Positions 7,762 through 16,078 of a stretch of 27,314 bases of DNA are shown here, one piece after another (position 1 is the first letter of the stretch; the number at the start of each line of letters is the position of its first letter). Location: contig WQXD01000018.1 in the NCBI GenBank assembly GCA_009785015.1, positions 1 through 27,314 of the forward strand, in the 5' to 3' direction. The notes beneath the pieces were generated by a model that saw only the letters and a program-made list of their open reading frames with translations, was not told where the DNA came from and searched no databases. Made by a program: the position numbers and the translations under genes. This stretch comes from Oscillospiraceae bacterium. Lineage in GTDB: Bacteria > Bacillota_A > Clostridia > Oscillospirales > WRJC01.

Positions 7762-10700
7762 ATGAAATTGACGCTCCTTTCAAAACAGGATTACAGCAGC
7801 ATTACCCTTCCGGAAAAATTCGCGGGGCATTACCGGCTGCGCGCCAGGACCCCCGAAGGGAAGATGAGCGATATCGTGGCAGTCGAGGCGCTGCGCCCCT
7901 TTGAAGCCGGGGGCGAAGCGGGCTGGATACTCAAACCGAACCGCCGGTTCAAAATTTTTGACAGGGACGGCGACGAATTGCGGGAGGCGCGTTTAAAACC
8001 GTTTGAACTCTACAAAATCCGTGACATGGAAAGCATGAAATATGTGCTGTATGCGGAACGGGCGAGCGAAGACCGCAAACACTACCGCTGCTATGAAATC
8101 CAAAGCGCGGAGGAAGTAAAGCTCACAATAGGGCGCAGCCCGGAGAACAACATATGTTACATAAACGAATTTGTCTCCGGCAGGCACGCAGAACTGACAC
8201 TCGGCAAATCAGGCGCGTCGCTTTCGGATCTGTCGAGCGCGAACGGCACCTATGTCAACGGCAAAGCGGTCAAAAACGCGCGGCTGAATGCGGGGGATGC
8301 GATTTACATAATGGGGCTGCAGATCATAACGGCAAACCGCCTGCTGTTTTTTAACAACCCCGACGGCAATGTAAAAATCCAAAGCGCAAATTTGCGCGAA
8401 TACCGCGTTTCGAAGGCGGAGAGCGGCTATGCGGAAGCTGACGGCGACGATTATGAGGATATTTTTGAGGATTATTACTACCGCGCGCCGCGTTTTGTGC
8501 GCGAGGCGGACACTTTTGAGTTGAAATTGGACGCCCCGCCTTCAAATCAAAGCAAAGACGAAATGCCGATGGCGATGGTGCTCGGGCCCTCGCTCACCAT
8601 GGGAATGGCTTCCGCGGTCAGCGGCTCCTTCGCGCTCACCAACGCGATCGGGCGCGGCGACATGGCCTCGGCGCTGCCCTCGGTGGCGATGAGTTTCAGC
8701 ATGCTGCTGGGCACTCTGATGTGGCCGCTTCTCACCAAGACATTCCAGCGCAGATCAAAAAAACGCAAAGAAGCGCTCCGGCAGAAAACATACATGGAGT
8801 ACCTTTCGCAGATGCAAAAACTCGCAGAGGCGCAAACGGAGCGCCAAAAGCGGATACTGCGCGAAAATGACCCGGGCCCCCGGGAATACGCAAAGCGCAT
8901 CCTCGCCCCCCTCCCGCAGATCTGGGAGCGCACTCCTAAACACTCCGATTTTCTCACCCTGCGCCTTGGCACCGGAGATTTGCCCCTGAAGGCAAACATA
9001 CAATATCCGGAAAGAAAATTTACCGCGGAGCCCGACAACCTCGCCCTCGCCATGTACAGTTTCGGCGAACAGGAGCGCCGCCTGTGCGATGTTCCCATAT
9101 GTTTGCCCTTGGCTGAGCGGTTTGTATCCGGGATATACGGCCCCAGGGAGTTTTTGATCCCGTATGCGCGGAGCCTGATTTTGCAGACAGCGGCCCTGCA
9201 CGGCTACGACGAAGTAAAACTCGCCCTCATATACGACGAGAGGGACGCGGACGCCTTCGCCTTCGCGCGCTGGCTTCCGCATACCATGGACGACGGACGC
9301 AAAGTCCGCTATATAGCCTCCGGTTCCGAAGAGACAAAACAGCTCTCCGGCGCCTTGGACGCGATCATCGAATACCGCAAAACTCTGGGCGCGGGCAGGC
9401 TCGAAGACGAGTCGCCGTATTTTGTGATCATATGCTTGGACAAGGAGCTCGCCTCAAAAACCGAATGCGTGCGCCGCATCCAGGAACACAAGAGCAACAT
9501 CAAATTTTCGGTTTTGTCCATGTTCGAGAGACTCAAAGACCTTCCCAAGGAATGTTCCGCGGCAGCCGAGTTATGCAAAAACCAAAACAGCCGGCTGACG
9601 CTCATCGGGAACCCAAGCGAGCTTCCCGTCGATTTTATCGCGGATGCGCCCCCGGGCGCGGATATACAACAAATTGTCAAAGTGCTCGCCAACACCGAAG
9701 TGGATCTCAGCGGCTCGAATTTCAAACTGCCGAAAAAATACACGTTTTTCGAAATGCTCGGCATAGGCAGAGTGGAACATCTCAACCTTACGGAAAACTG
9801 GGCAGCCAACGATCCCACAGAGTCGCTTGCCGCGTGCGTGGGCGTCGACAGGTACGGCGAGCCTTTCAAATTGGATCTGCACGAGCGCTCCCACGGCCCG
9901 CACGGGCTTGTGGCGGGCATGACCGGCTCGGGGAAGAGCGAATTCATAATTGCGTATATCCTCTCCATGGCCGTATCGTTTCATCCCCATGAGGTCTCCT
10001 TCATACTGATAGACTACAAGGGCGGCGGCATGGCGAAATCGTTTGAAAACATCCCGCACACAGCCGGGGTCATAACCAATTTGGACGGAAACAAAATCAA
10101 GCGCTCATTGGTTTCGATGCACAGCGAGCTGCACCGGAGGGAGCGCATTTTCCGCGATATATCCAAACAGCACGGCATCAGCAATATCGACATATACAAA
10201 TATCAAAAGCTGTACCGCGAGGGCAAGGTGGGAGAAGCGCTGCCCCACTTGTTTATCGTATCCGACGAGTTCGCCGAATTGAAAAAGGAACAGCCGGATT
10301 TCATGACTGAGCTGACCAGCACGGCGCGCGTGGGGCGGAGCCTCGGCGTCCACCTCATACTCGCCACCCAGAAGCCGGGAGGCGTGGTCGACGACCAGAT
10401 ACGCAGCAACAGCAGGTTCCGCATCTGCCTGAAAGTACAGGACAACGGGGACAGCATGGAAATGCTCGGGCGCCCGGAAGCGGCGGCTCTGGTGGACACG
10501 GGGCGCTTCTATTTGCAGGTGGGATACAGCGAGCTCTTTGAAATCGGGCAGTCCGCCTGGGCGGGCGCCCCGTATTATCCGTCGCCGAAAGTGATAAGGG
10601 ACCGCGACGACGCCGTCGCCGTGATCGGCACAAACGGGCGGATAATCGCCGAAGCGAATACAAACAGGTTCGCAGCGGTAAAAGACCCTCCCAAACAATT

Positions 10701-12408
10701 GGACGTGCTCACGGGATATATAGCCAAAATCTGCGAGGAGGAGAATATAACAGGCCGCAAAATGTGGCTCGACCCGATACCGGGGCAAATCCATATCGAC
10801 GGGCTCGAAAAAAAATATCCGGTAAAAACCGAAAAATTCGTGCTCGAGCCGGTCGTGGGGGAAATCGACGATCCGGCGGCTCAGTCGCAGCAAGTTCTGC
10901 GCGTGCCGATAACAACCGGCGGCAACGTCATAATCTACGGCTCGGCGGGAAACGGCAAGGCGATGTTTGTGGAAGCCGTTTGTTACTCGCTCATAAAACA
11001 CCATGCCCCCGAAGAAGTCAGCATATACATAATGGATTTCGGGGCCGAAACCCTGAGCGCTTTTCGGGGCGCGCCGCATGTGGGCGACGTCGTTTTGTCG
11101 TATGAAACGGAAAAAGTGAACAATCTGTTCAAACTCATGCTCAAAAAATTGGAGACCCGCAAAAAATTATTGTCGCAGTTCGGCGGGGATATGGCGGCAT
11201 ATAACCGGCAGAGCCAAACCTGCGAACCGGTTCTTGCGGTGATTATAAACAATTACGCGGCGTTTACGGAGCTTTTTGAGGATAAAGCGGGGGAAATAAA
11301 TTATCTGACCCGCGAGGGGGCGAAATACGGCATTTATTTTATCCTGACCTGCACCGGGGTAAACAACGTGAAATTCGGCCTGCTTCAAAATTTCAAGTCG
11401 ATTTACTGCCTGCAGCTCAACAACCCCGGCGATTATTCCTCGGCAGTGGGCAAAACGGACGGGGCGACGCCCGAAAAACACAAAGGCAGAGGGCTTTGGC
11501 GCCGCGACAAGGACAGTCTGCTCGAGTTTCAGACCGCGGCGCTGACAGATGCCGACTCCGCCTACGACTTCATACGCGGTTTCTGCAGTGAAGCGGCAGC
11601 AAAACATTCCGGGGCAAAGGCGGCGGCCGTGCCGGTGCTGCCGGAAAAGGTGACGGCGCAGTTTTTGGCGGAACGCGCGAAACCGGGCGATTTCGGCCGG
11701 GTCCCGATAGGCGTGGAAAAGGAAACCCTGGAAATTTCATATTATGATTTCACCGCGGGCGCCGTCTGCTTGATTCTCTCGGTAAACCAGGAATGGCAGG
11801 ACTTTACCGGCGCGCTCGGCGCGCTGCTTGCCGGCTTTGGGGCTCGGACGAAAATACTCTCGCCCGCCGGCAAAACGCAAAACCGGACGGACGCCGAAAA
11901 CCTGCGGATATACAGCGACGCGGGGGGCTGCGTGGAGGCGGTTTACGATATTTTCGCTTTGGTGCTCGCCCGGAACAACGAATACAAGGACAAACTCGCC
12001 GCAGGCGGAGACTTGCCGGATTTCGAGCCCGTATTCGTGATAATCCAGTCCATCGCGCTGTTGAAGACGATGCTGGAGAGTTACAGGCCCGCAGCCGGGG
12101 TAAAAAAAGAAACCGGCGACGACGCCCCGCTCGCCCGGCTGCAGCTGGCAATGGAAAAATGCAGCGCTGCGTATGGGGTGTATTTCATAGTCGCCGAAAG
12201 CTTAAATTCCCTCACGCCTTTCAGCGTGGAGGGGTGGTACAAAACGCATATAAACGGCAGCAGCGGCATCTGGGCCGGAAGCGGGGCGAATGCGCAGTAC
12301 CGCCTGACCATAAACAAGAAACCGGCGAATTTCCCGTCGGAACTCGAATCCGATTTCGGATTTGCGGTAAACAACGCGTCGGCGACCCTGATCAAACTGC
12401 TGCAGTGA
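7762..12408 (+). CDS. essC: Type VII secretion ATPase EssC (FHA-TM-FtsK/SpoIIIE), 1548 aa
   Basis: EssC is the membrane motor of Firmicutes type VIIb secretion and drives export of WXG100 and LXG proteins. The N-terminus holds FHA-like domains; the second is canonical, with TIGRSPENN (about 122), SGRHAEL and SANGTYVNG. Two membrane segments lie at about residues 272-325, followed by a charged KKRKEALRQK helix. ATPase domain 1 is intact: Walker A GMTGSGKS (Lys725) and Walker B FIVSDEFAEL (Asp835, Glu836), then ARVGRSLGVHLILATQKP. Domain 2 has a weak Walker A, GSAGNGKA (Lys1066, Ala1067 instead of Ser/Thr). Domain 3 has no recognisable Walker A, as is usual for EssC. ATG 7762 is preferred over GTG 7753 because GGGAGG lies 8 bases before it. 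It starts 34 bases after the FHA gene. Confidence 0.95.
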   Translation: MKLTLLSKQDYSSITLPEKFAGHYRLRARTPEGKMSDIVAVEALRPFEAGGEAGWILKPNRRFKIFDRDGDELREARLKPFELYKIRDMESMKYVLYAERASEDRKHYRCYEIQSAEEVKLTIGRSPENNICYINEFVSGRHAELTLGKSGASLSDLSSANGTYVNGKAVKNARLNAGDAIYIMGLQIITANRLLFFNNPDGNVKIQSANLREYRVSKAESGYAEADGDDYEDIFEDYYYRAPRFVREADTFELKLDAPPSNQSKDEMPMAMVLGPSLTMGMASAVSGSFALTNAIGRGDMASALPSVAMSFSMLLGTLMWPLLTKTFQRRSKKRKEALRQKTYMEYLSQMQKLAEAQTERQKRILRENDPGPREYAKRILAPLPQIWERTPKHSDFLTLRLGTGDLPLKANIQYPERKFTAEPDNLALAMYSFGEQERRLCDVPICLPLAERFVSGIYGPREFLIPYARSLILQTAALHGYDEVKLALIYDERDADAFAFARWLPHTMDDGRKVRYIASGSEETKQLSGALDAIIEYRKTLGAGRLEDESPYFVIICLDKELASKTECVRRIQEHKSNIKFSVLSMFERLKDLPKECSAAAELCKNQNSRLTLIGNPSELPVDFIADAPPGADIQQIVKVLANTEVDLSGSNFKLPKKYTFFEMLGIGRVEHLNLTENWAANDPTESLAACVGVDRYGEPFKLDLHERSHGPHGLVAGMTGSGKSEFIIAYILSMAVSFHPHEVSFILIDYKGGGMAKSFENIPHTAGVITNLDGNKIKRSLVSMHSELHRRERIFRDISKQHGISNIDIYKYQKLYREGKVGEALPHLFIVSDEFAELKKEQPDFMTELTSTARVGRSLGVHLILATQKPGGVVDDQIRSNSRFRICLKVQDNGDSMEMLGRPEAAALVDTGRFYLQVGYSELFEIGQSAWAGAPYYPSPKVIRDRDDAVAVIGTNGRIIAEANTNRFAAVKDPPKQLDVLTGYIAKICEEENITGRKMWLDPIPGQIHIDGLEKKYPVKTEKFVLEPVVGEIDDPAAQSQQVLRVPITTGGNVIIYGSAGNGKAMFVEAVCYSLIKHHAPEEVSIYIMDFGAETLSAFRGAPHVGDVVLSYETEKVNNLFKLMLKKLETRKKLLSQFGGDMAAYNRQSQTCEPVLAVIINNYAAFTELFEDKAGEINYLTREGAKYGIYFILTCTGVNNVKFGLLQNFKSIYCLQLNNPGDYSSAVGKTDGATPEKHKGRGLWRRDKDSLLEFQTAALTDADSAYDFIRGFCSEAAAKHSGAKAAAVPVLPEKVTAQFLAERAKPGDFGRVPIGVEKETLEISYYDFTAGAVCLILSVNQEWQDFTGALGALLAGFGARTKILSPAGKTQNRTDAENLRIYSDAGGCVEAVYDIFALVLARNNEYKDKLAAGGDLPDFEPVFVIIQSIALLKTMLESYRPAAGVKKETGDDAPLARLQLAMEKCSAAYGVYFIVAESLNSLTPFSVEGWYKTHINGSSGIWAGSGANAQYRLTINKKPANFPSELESDFGFAVNNASATLIKLLQ

Positions 12409-12437
12409 TTTTAAAAAAGAATGAGGTGAATCTTTTT

Positions 12438-12689
12438 ATGAAAAAATATTTGGTCGACGTATATCTGCCCGCAGTCGGCGCCCATTACGACGTATATCTG
12501 CCCGCAGGCAAGCGTGTCGGCGAAGCGGTCAGCCTGCTTGCCGGGATTATGGAATCGCTTTCCGGCGGCGGCTTTAAAAGCAGGGCCGATCCGGTGTTCC
12601 TCGATGCGGACGGCGGAGAGCCCATCGACTATGGCATTTCGGTGTATGACGCCGGTATAAGAAATGCGTCAAGGCTGATTTTAATATGA
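12438..12689 (+). CDS. YukD/EsaB-like ubiquitin-fold protein, 83 aa
   Basis: YukD/EsaB proteins are small ubiquitin-fold cytoplasmic components of type VIIb systems, possibly regulatory. The product starts MKKYLVDVYLPAVGAHYDVYLP, has a central VGEAVSLLAGIMESLS helix and ends DYGISVYDAGIRNASRLILI. This is the beta-hairpin, helix and 'G-x-x-L-x-x' strand layout of YukD. The ATG at 12438 follows a GAGGTG ribosome site and the essC stop by 29 bases. Its length, position between essC and the WXG100 genes, and fold pattern all agree. Sequence divergence leaves the exact family call at moderate confidence, so no gene symbol is given. Confidence 0.8.
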   Translation: MKKYLVDVYLPAVGAHYDVYLPAGKRVGEAVSLLAGIMESLSGGGFKSRADPVFLDADGGEPIDYGISVYDAGIRNASRLILI

Positions 12690-12695
12690 ATATAG

Positions 12696-12713
12696 GGCGC
12701 CGAATGCGGCGTT
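12696..12713 (+). other. Small hairpin between yukD-like and first WXG100 gene
   Basis: CGCCG (12698-12702) pairs with CGGCG (12707-12711) around an AATG loop, with two possible G-U pairs extending it. No T-run follows, so it is not a complete terminator. It could stabilise a processed mRNA carrying the two secreted proteins or give partial attenuation. Confidence 0.4.
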
Positions 12714-12752
12714 GTATATACGAAAAAACACAATTTTTAAGGAGGAAAAAAC

Positions 12753-13049
12753 ATGAAATTGACAGTAGACCCGCCCGTACTTCACGAAATATCGAAGAAA
12801 TTTTCCGAATTGTCAGGCGAATACACCAATGTGTACAACAGCTTGATGAGAACGGCGAGCACGATGGGCGAAGCCTGGAAGGCCGCGGACAACCTCGCCT
12901 TCGTGGAGCAGATCAACGGGTTTTGCGACGATCTGCAGTTTATGGCCGACCATTTGCTTCAGGCGTCCGAAGCGCTCAGACAGCAGGCGGAAAATTATGA
13001 AATCACGCGCGAAAACAATATCGTAAATGTCAGGCAGTTAGTAAATTAG
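12753..13049 (+). CDS. WXG100-family protein (WKA variant), 98 aa
   Basis: WXG100 proteins are about 100-residue helical hairpins exported as dimers by type VII systems. This one has a helix, a turn with W42-K43-A44 in place of W-x-G, and a second long helix rich in Gln/Glu (FVEQINGFCDDLQFMADHLLQ). The size is exact for the family. A strong AAGGAGG lies 6 bases before the ATG. The Ala at the third turn position is a mild deviation. No YxxxD/E secretion motif is obvious at the C-terminus, so it may depend on its neighbour at 13076 as the signal-bearing partner, forming a heterodimer as in ESX-type pairs. That pairing is inference. Confidence 0.88.
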   Translation: MKLTVDPPVLHEISKKFSELSGEYTNVYNSLMRTASTMGEAWKAADNLAFVEQINGFCDDLQFMADHLLQASEALRQQAENYEITRENNIVNVRQLVN

Positions 13050-13075
13050 TAAATCAAAAGGAGAGGAAAACAACA

Positions 13076-13378
13076 ATGACAAGTATTACACTGAGCACCC
13101 AGGAAGTCTTGGGTTACGCCTCGCAGATAGAAACCGACAACGGAACACTCCGGGATTTGCTCAACGAAAGCAAATCGCACTTGGACAGCCTGGCGACCTA
13201 CTGGACGGGCGGGGCCTCGTCGGCCACGCTGGATTCGTACAACACATTCGCAAACAAGTATTTCCAGTCATATTACGAAATACTCGATCAGTATGTCAAG
13301 TTTTTGCGCGCCAACGTGGCTGAGAACTACGAGGAAACCGAGCGCGTCGACACGCAGCTCGCAGACGCCTTCAAGTAA
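13076..13378 (+). CDS. WXG100-family protein (EsxA-like), 100 aa
   Basis: Canonical WXG100 protein of 100 residues: helix 1 (EVLGYASQIETDNGTLRDLL), turn with W43-T44-G45, then a long helix 2 with aromatic residues (FANKYFQSYYEILDQYVKFL). The C-terminal tail has Y85-E-E-T-E89, which fits the YxxxD/E type VII export motif. A GGAGAGG ribosome site precedes the ATG. It is 26 bases after the other WXG100 gene and is followed directly by a strong terminator, so it closes the locus. It is probably a substrate and co-structural component of the EssC machine. Confidence 0.93.
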   Translation: MTSITLSTQEVLGYASQIETDNGTLRDLLNESKSHLDSLATYWTGGASSATLDSYNTFANKYFQSYYEILDQYVKFLRANVAENYEETERVDTQLADAFK

Positions 13379-13392
13379 AGCAAAAAAGCGCC

Positions 13393-13437
13393 AAAGCGAT
13401 ACCCCCGCGGTTTTTTGCCGGGGGTATCGCTTTTTTT
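13393..13437 (+). terminator. Rho-independent terminator of the type VII operon
   Basis: AAAGCGATACCCCC (13393-13406) pairs perfectly with the arm at 13420-13433 (GGGGGTATCGCTTT), and the stem is followed by a T-run. It starts 15 bases after the last WXG100 stop. It is the clearest terminator in the window and separates the secretion locus from the lectin gene. Confidence 0.95.
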
Positions 13438-13479
13438 GGCATATTAGCGCAAATTATAAAAAAATTAATAAAAAATTAG

Positions 13480-13508
13480 TTGCATTTACAAAAAGTTTTG
13501 TATATAAT
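13480..13508 (+). promoter_or_regulatory. Promoter with palindromic operator candidate, ricin-lectin lipoprotein gene
   Basis: TTGCAT (13480-13485), a 17-base spacer and a perfect TATAAT (13503-13508) form a good sigma-A promoter. A palindrome, TACAAAA-AG-TTTTGTA (13487-13502), fills almost the whole spacer, the classic place for a repressor operator. A second small dyad, CATTTA-TCA-TAAATG (13535-13549), lies in the leader just before the AAGGAG ribosome site. Confidence 0.7.
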
Positions 13509-13572
13509 ATATATCGGTAACACCCAAAATCGTGCATTTATCATAAATGAATGAAGGAGCTGTGTGATATTT

Positions 13573-14451
13573 ATGAAAAACTTAAAAAAACCAAGCCGGA
13601 TCACCGCGTTGCTGTTGGTATTTGTCCTGTGTCTGCCGTTTGTTTTCGCCTGCGGCGCAAAAGAGGACAACGCCCAAGCGGCAAAAGACGAGGAAAACAA
13701 TACCGAAGCGCCCGCCACGGAAACGCCGCCGACCGATCCCCCCGCGCCCACCGAGCCCCCCACGCAAAAGCCGACCGATCCGCCCACAGATCCGCCGACC
13801 GACCCGGCAAACCTTCCCGCGCCGGATGTGATAGGCAAAACCGAAACCAGCGACGGTTTTGAAATTATCCCCGGGGCCAGATATTATCTGTGGTCTCCCA
13901 ACAGCAGCCTGTATCTGACCGTCGACGGCGATTTCAAATATGCGGGCTTGAGTCAGGACGATTATACGGGCAAAGCCGACCAGATGTTTGTCTTTGAAAA
14001 AGTCAGGGAAGAAGAAAATGACCAGGGGCTCGTCACGTGCATATACAAAATCAGGGCGCTGGGCACAAAAGAAAGCTATTTAGATGTCGAAGAAGGTGCG
14101 GAGGGCGCCAGAGACGGCCAGGCCGTTCTGGTTTCGGTGACGCCCGAAGGGGAAGGCAGCCAGGAATGGGTATTGAGAACCCAGAAGAAAACAAAATTGG
14201 AAGAAGGCGAAGGCGCCGACAAGGTTCTCTTAGACGACTTCGCGGACGTCGACCTGCCGCTGTTTTCCGTTACGAACCCGGCGGGCAAGAAAAGGGTGCT
14301 CGACGTCAGCGGCGTTTCAAAAGCGGCCGGCGGATTTATCCACCTCTGGACGGGGGGAAGCGCGAACAACCAGAAATGGTTCTTTGAACTTGTATCAGAC
14401 GTCGAATCCGGGAAAATAATTCCCCGCGGGCTGCAGGAATTGGATTATTAA
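13573..14451 (+). CDS. Lipoprotein with Pro/Thr-rich linker and ricin-type beta-trefoil lectin domain, 292 aa
   Basis: The product has a lipoprotein-type signal (MKNLKKPSRITALLL...) ending in V-F-A-C at about residue 27, so it is probably lipid-anchored outside the membrane. A spacer of about 45 residues follows, made of repeated T-E/P-T-D-P-P units typical of wall-spanning linkers. The rest (about 95-285) is a ricin-type lectin domain: ARYYLWSPNSSLYLTVDG, KESYLDVEEG, and a last repeat KRVLDVSGVSKAAGG...IHLWTGGSANNQKWFF with the Q-x-W motif (QKW). It likely binds a surface or host glycan; no catalytic domain is visible. ATG 13573 is 13 bases from AAGGAG, whereas GTG 13564 is 4 bases from it, so the true start may be the GTG. 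It has its own promoter and lies between the secretion locus and the Dlt-like operon. Confidence 0.85.
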   Translation: MKNLKKPSRITALLLVFVLCLPFVFACGAKEDNAQAAKDEENNTEAPATETPPTDPPAPTEPPTQKPTDPPTDPPTDPANLPAPDVIGKTETSDGFEIIPGARYYLWSPNSSLYLTVDGDFKYAGLSQDDYTGKADQMFVFEKVREEENDQGLVTCIYKIRALGTKESYLDVEEGAEGARDGQAVLVSVTPEGEGSQEWVLRTQKKTKLEEGEGADKVLLDDFADVDLPLFSVTNPAGKKRVLDVSGVSKAAGGFIHLWTGGSANNQKWFFELVSDVESGKIIPRGLQELDY

Positions 14452-14466
14452 GTTTACAAAAAATAC

Positions 14467-14524
14467 TTACAAAATTCATCCGACCATAAATAATATGTGA
14501 CATAATGTTTTGTGAATTTTGTAA
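14467..14524 (+). promoter_or_regulatory. Inverted repeat flanking a probable extended -10 promoter of the Dlt-like operon
   Basis: TTACAAAATTCA (14467-14478) and TGAATTTTGTAA (14513-14524) are a perfect 12-base inverted repeat with 34 bases between. The interval contains TGaCATAAT (14498-14506), an extended -10 motif. This places one arm near -35 to -45 and the other at the expected transcription start. Another TTTACAAAA lies at 14453. The half-site is the same as in the operator candidate of the lipoprotein promoter. No T-run follows the repeat on the plus strand, so it is not a terminator. Confidence 0.5.
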
Positions 14525-14539
14525 AAAAAACGAGGAATT

Positions 14540-16078
14540 ATGCAAACAAATTTACTTGACTACCTGCGGGCGTCGGCGGGGCTGCATCCCGATAAAACCG
14601 CTTTTGAGGACAGTAGCGGCAAAATATCGTTTGCCGGGCTGTACGCTATTTCGAGCGCCTTGGGAAATCTGATCGAGCGGGCAAGCGGCGGCGTGACGCG
14701 CCGGCCCTTTATCGTCCCCGTGGAGCGCTCGCACGAGAACATATGCGCCATGATGGGGGTTTTGTCCAGCGGCAATTTTTATGTGCCGGTGGACGCCGGT
14801 ATGCCCGAAGCCCGGATATCCGAAATCGCGCGCCGGCTGGAGCCGGCCGGTGTGGTTTTTTCCGGCGGCGAAGCCTGGCGCGGCAAATTCGGCTCGTGCG
14901 GGACCATTGTCGATCTGGCCGAGGCGAGAAACTGCGCGCCGGATTTCGAACTGACCGAAAGGCGGCTCGCCCGCGTCATAGATACAGACCCCGCTTATGT
15001 GCTGTTCACCTCCGGTTCGACCGGCGTGCCCAAGGGCATAGTGGTGCCCCACAGGGCAATAATCGACCTCGCGGAATGGCTCACTGACGCTTTCGGCTTC
15101 TGTTCGGAGGACATATTCGCCAATCAAACCCCGTTTTTCTTCGACGCTTCGGTCAAGGAGATATACGCCGGTATAAAAAACGGGGCGACGGTGAAGATAA
15201 TGTCAAAAGGGATATTCTCGTTTCCGTTAAAAGTGATCGAATTTTTAAACGCGCATAAAGTCACCTCGGCGCTGTGGGCCACATCGGCGGCCTCCATGCT
15301 GGCCTCCTCCGGGGTGTTTGAACACGCGGCGCCGAAGTACCTGAATAAAATATCGTTTGCCGGCGAGACCCTTTACGCCAAACATGTGAATATATGGCAA
15401 AAATATGTCCCAAACGCCACCTACGTCAACCTATACGGCCCCACCGAGGCGACCGTGGATTCTGCGTGGTACAAAATAGACCGCAGGTTCTCCGACGGGG
15501 AGGTAATACCGATAGGCTCTGCCTGCCGCAACATGGAAGTTTTTCTGCTGGATGAAAACGGGGCCCAGATACCCCAAAACGGCGCGGGCGAGACGGGAGA
15601 GATCTGCGTGAGGGGGACCGCGCTCGCCTTCGGCTATATAGGCGACGCCGAGAAGACGGACGAGGTTTTCGTGCCCGACCCCAGAAACAAAAATTGGCGC
15701 GAGTATATATACAAAACCGGCGATCTGGCCAGATACAACGATTACGGAGAGCTCGTGTTTGTCTCGCGCAGGGACGGGCAGATCAAGCACATGGGCGCCA
15801 GGGTGGAACTCGGCGACGTCGAAGCCGCCGCGCTGTCGATTGGCGGGGTGGCATCGGCCGTTTGCCTGCACGACGCCGCGAGGGAGCGCATCGTGCTTTT
15901 TTACACGGGCGAAAAAAGCGGAGACATAGTCCAAAAACTGCGCGGCGCGCTGCCCGCGTATATGTGCCCGGGAGAGGCGATATGGCTCGGGAGCATGCCG
16001 ATGACAAAAAACGGAAAGATCGACAGAGTGGCTTTAAACCAAAATTACAGGGATGGGGCATATGCGAAAAATCGATAG
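14540..16078 (+). CDS. DltA-like amino acid adenylation ligase (ANL superfamily), 512 aa
   Basis: Activates a carboxylic acid, D-alanine in true DltA, as an adenylate and loads it on a carrier protein. The ANL core is intact: YVLFTSGSTGVPKG (A3, residues 153-166), LYGPTEATVD (A5), YKTGDLARY and the C-terminal catalytic lysine in KNGKIDR. The length matches DltA (about 505). The substrate pocket has NQTPFFFDASV, with Asp202 matching the Asp that holds the amino group in DltA. The FCGE segment of DltA reads FAGE here (Ala274 instead of Cys). A Cys at that place has been linked to D-alanine selection in B. cereus DltA, so the true substrate may differ. GAGGA precedes the ATG. It overlaps the next gene, and the operon as a whole supports a surface-acylation role. 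Confidence 0.88.
   Translation: MQTNLLDYLRASAGLHPDKTAFEDSSGKISFAGLYAISSALGNLIERASGGVTRRPFIVPVERSHENICAMMGVLSSGNFYVPVDAGMPEARISEIARRLEPAGVVFSGGEAWRGKFGSCGTIVDLAEARNCAPDFELTERRLARVIDTDPAYVLFTSGSTGVPKGIVVPHRAIIDLAEWLTDAFGFCSEDIFANQTPFFFDASVKEIYAGIKNGATVKIMSKGIFSFPLKVIEFLNAHKVTSALWATSAASMLASSGVFEHAAPKYLNKISFAGETLYAKHVNIWQKYVPNATYVNLYGPTEATVDSAWYKIDRRFSDGEVIPIGSACRNMEVFLLDENGAQIPQNGAGETGEICVRGTALAFGYIGDAEKTDEVFVPDPRNKNWREYIYKTGDLARYNDYGELVFVSRRDGQIKHMGARVELGDVEAAALSIGGVASAVCLHDAARERIVLFYTGEKSGDIVQKLRGALPAYMCPGEAIWLGSMPMTKNGKIDRVALNQNYRDGAYAKNR

Noticed and set aside
10105..11079. 324-codon minus-strand open frame inside essC
   Set aside because: Antisense to the EssC ATPase domains, whose motifs prove the plus-strand frame.
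11793..12437. Long plus-strand frame leading into the YukD-like gene
   Set aside because: It overlaps the 3' end of essC in another frame and is Arg/Gly-rich nonsense; the real gene starts at ATG 12438 with its own ribosome site.
13725..13820. Short tandem repeat in the lectin gene as a CRISPR or DNA repeat
   Set aside because: The repetition is at the protein level (T-D-P-P linker units) in frame, not a regular DNA array with spacers.
14467..14524. 12-base inverted repeat as a terminator of the lectin gene
   Set aside because: The loop is 34 bases and the 3' arm is followed by A, not T, on the transcribed strand.
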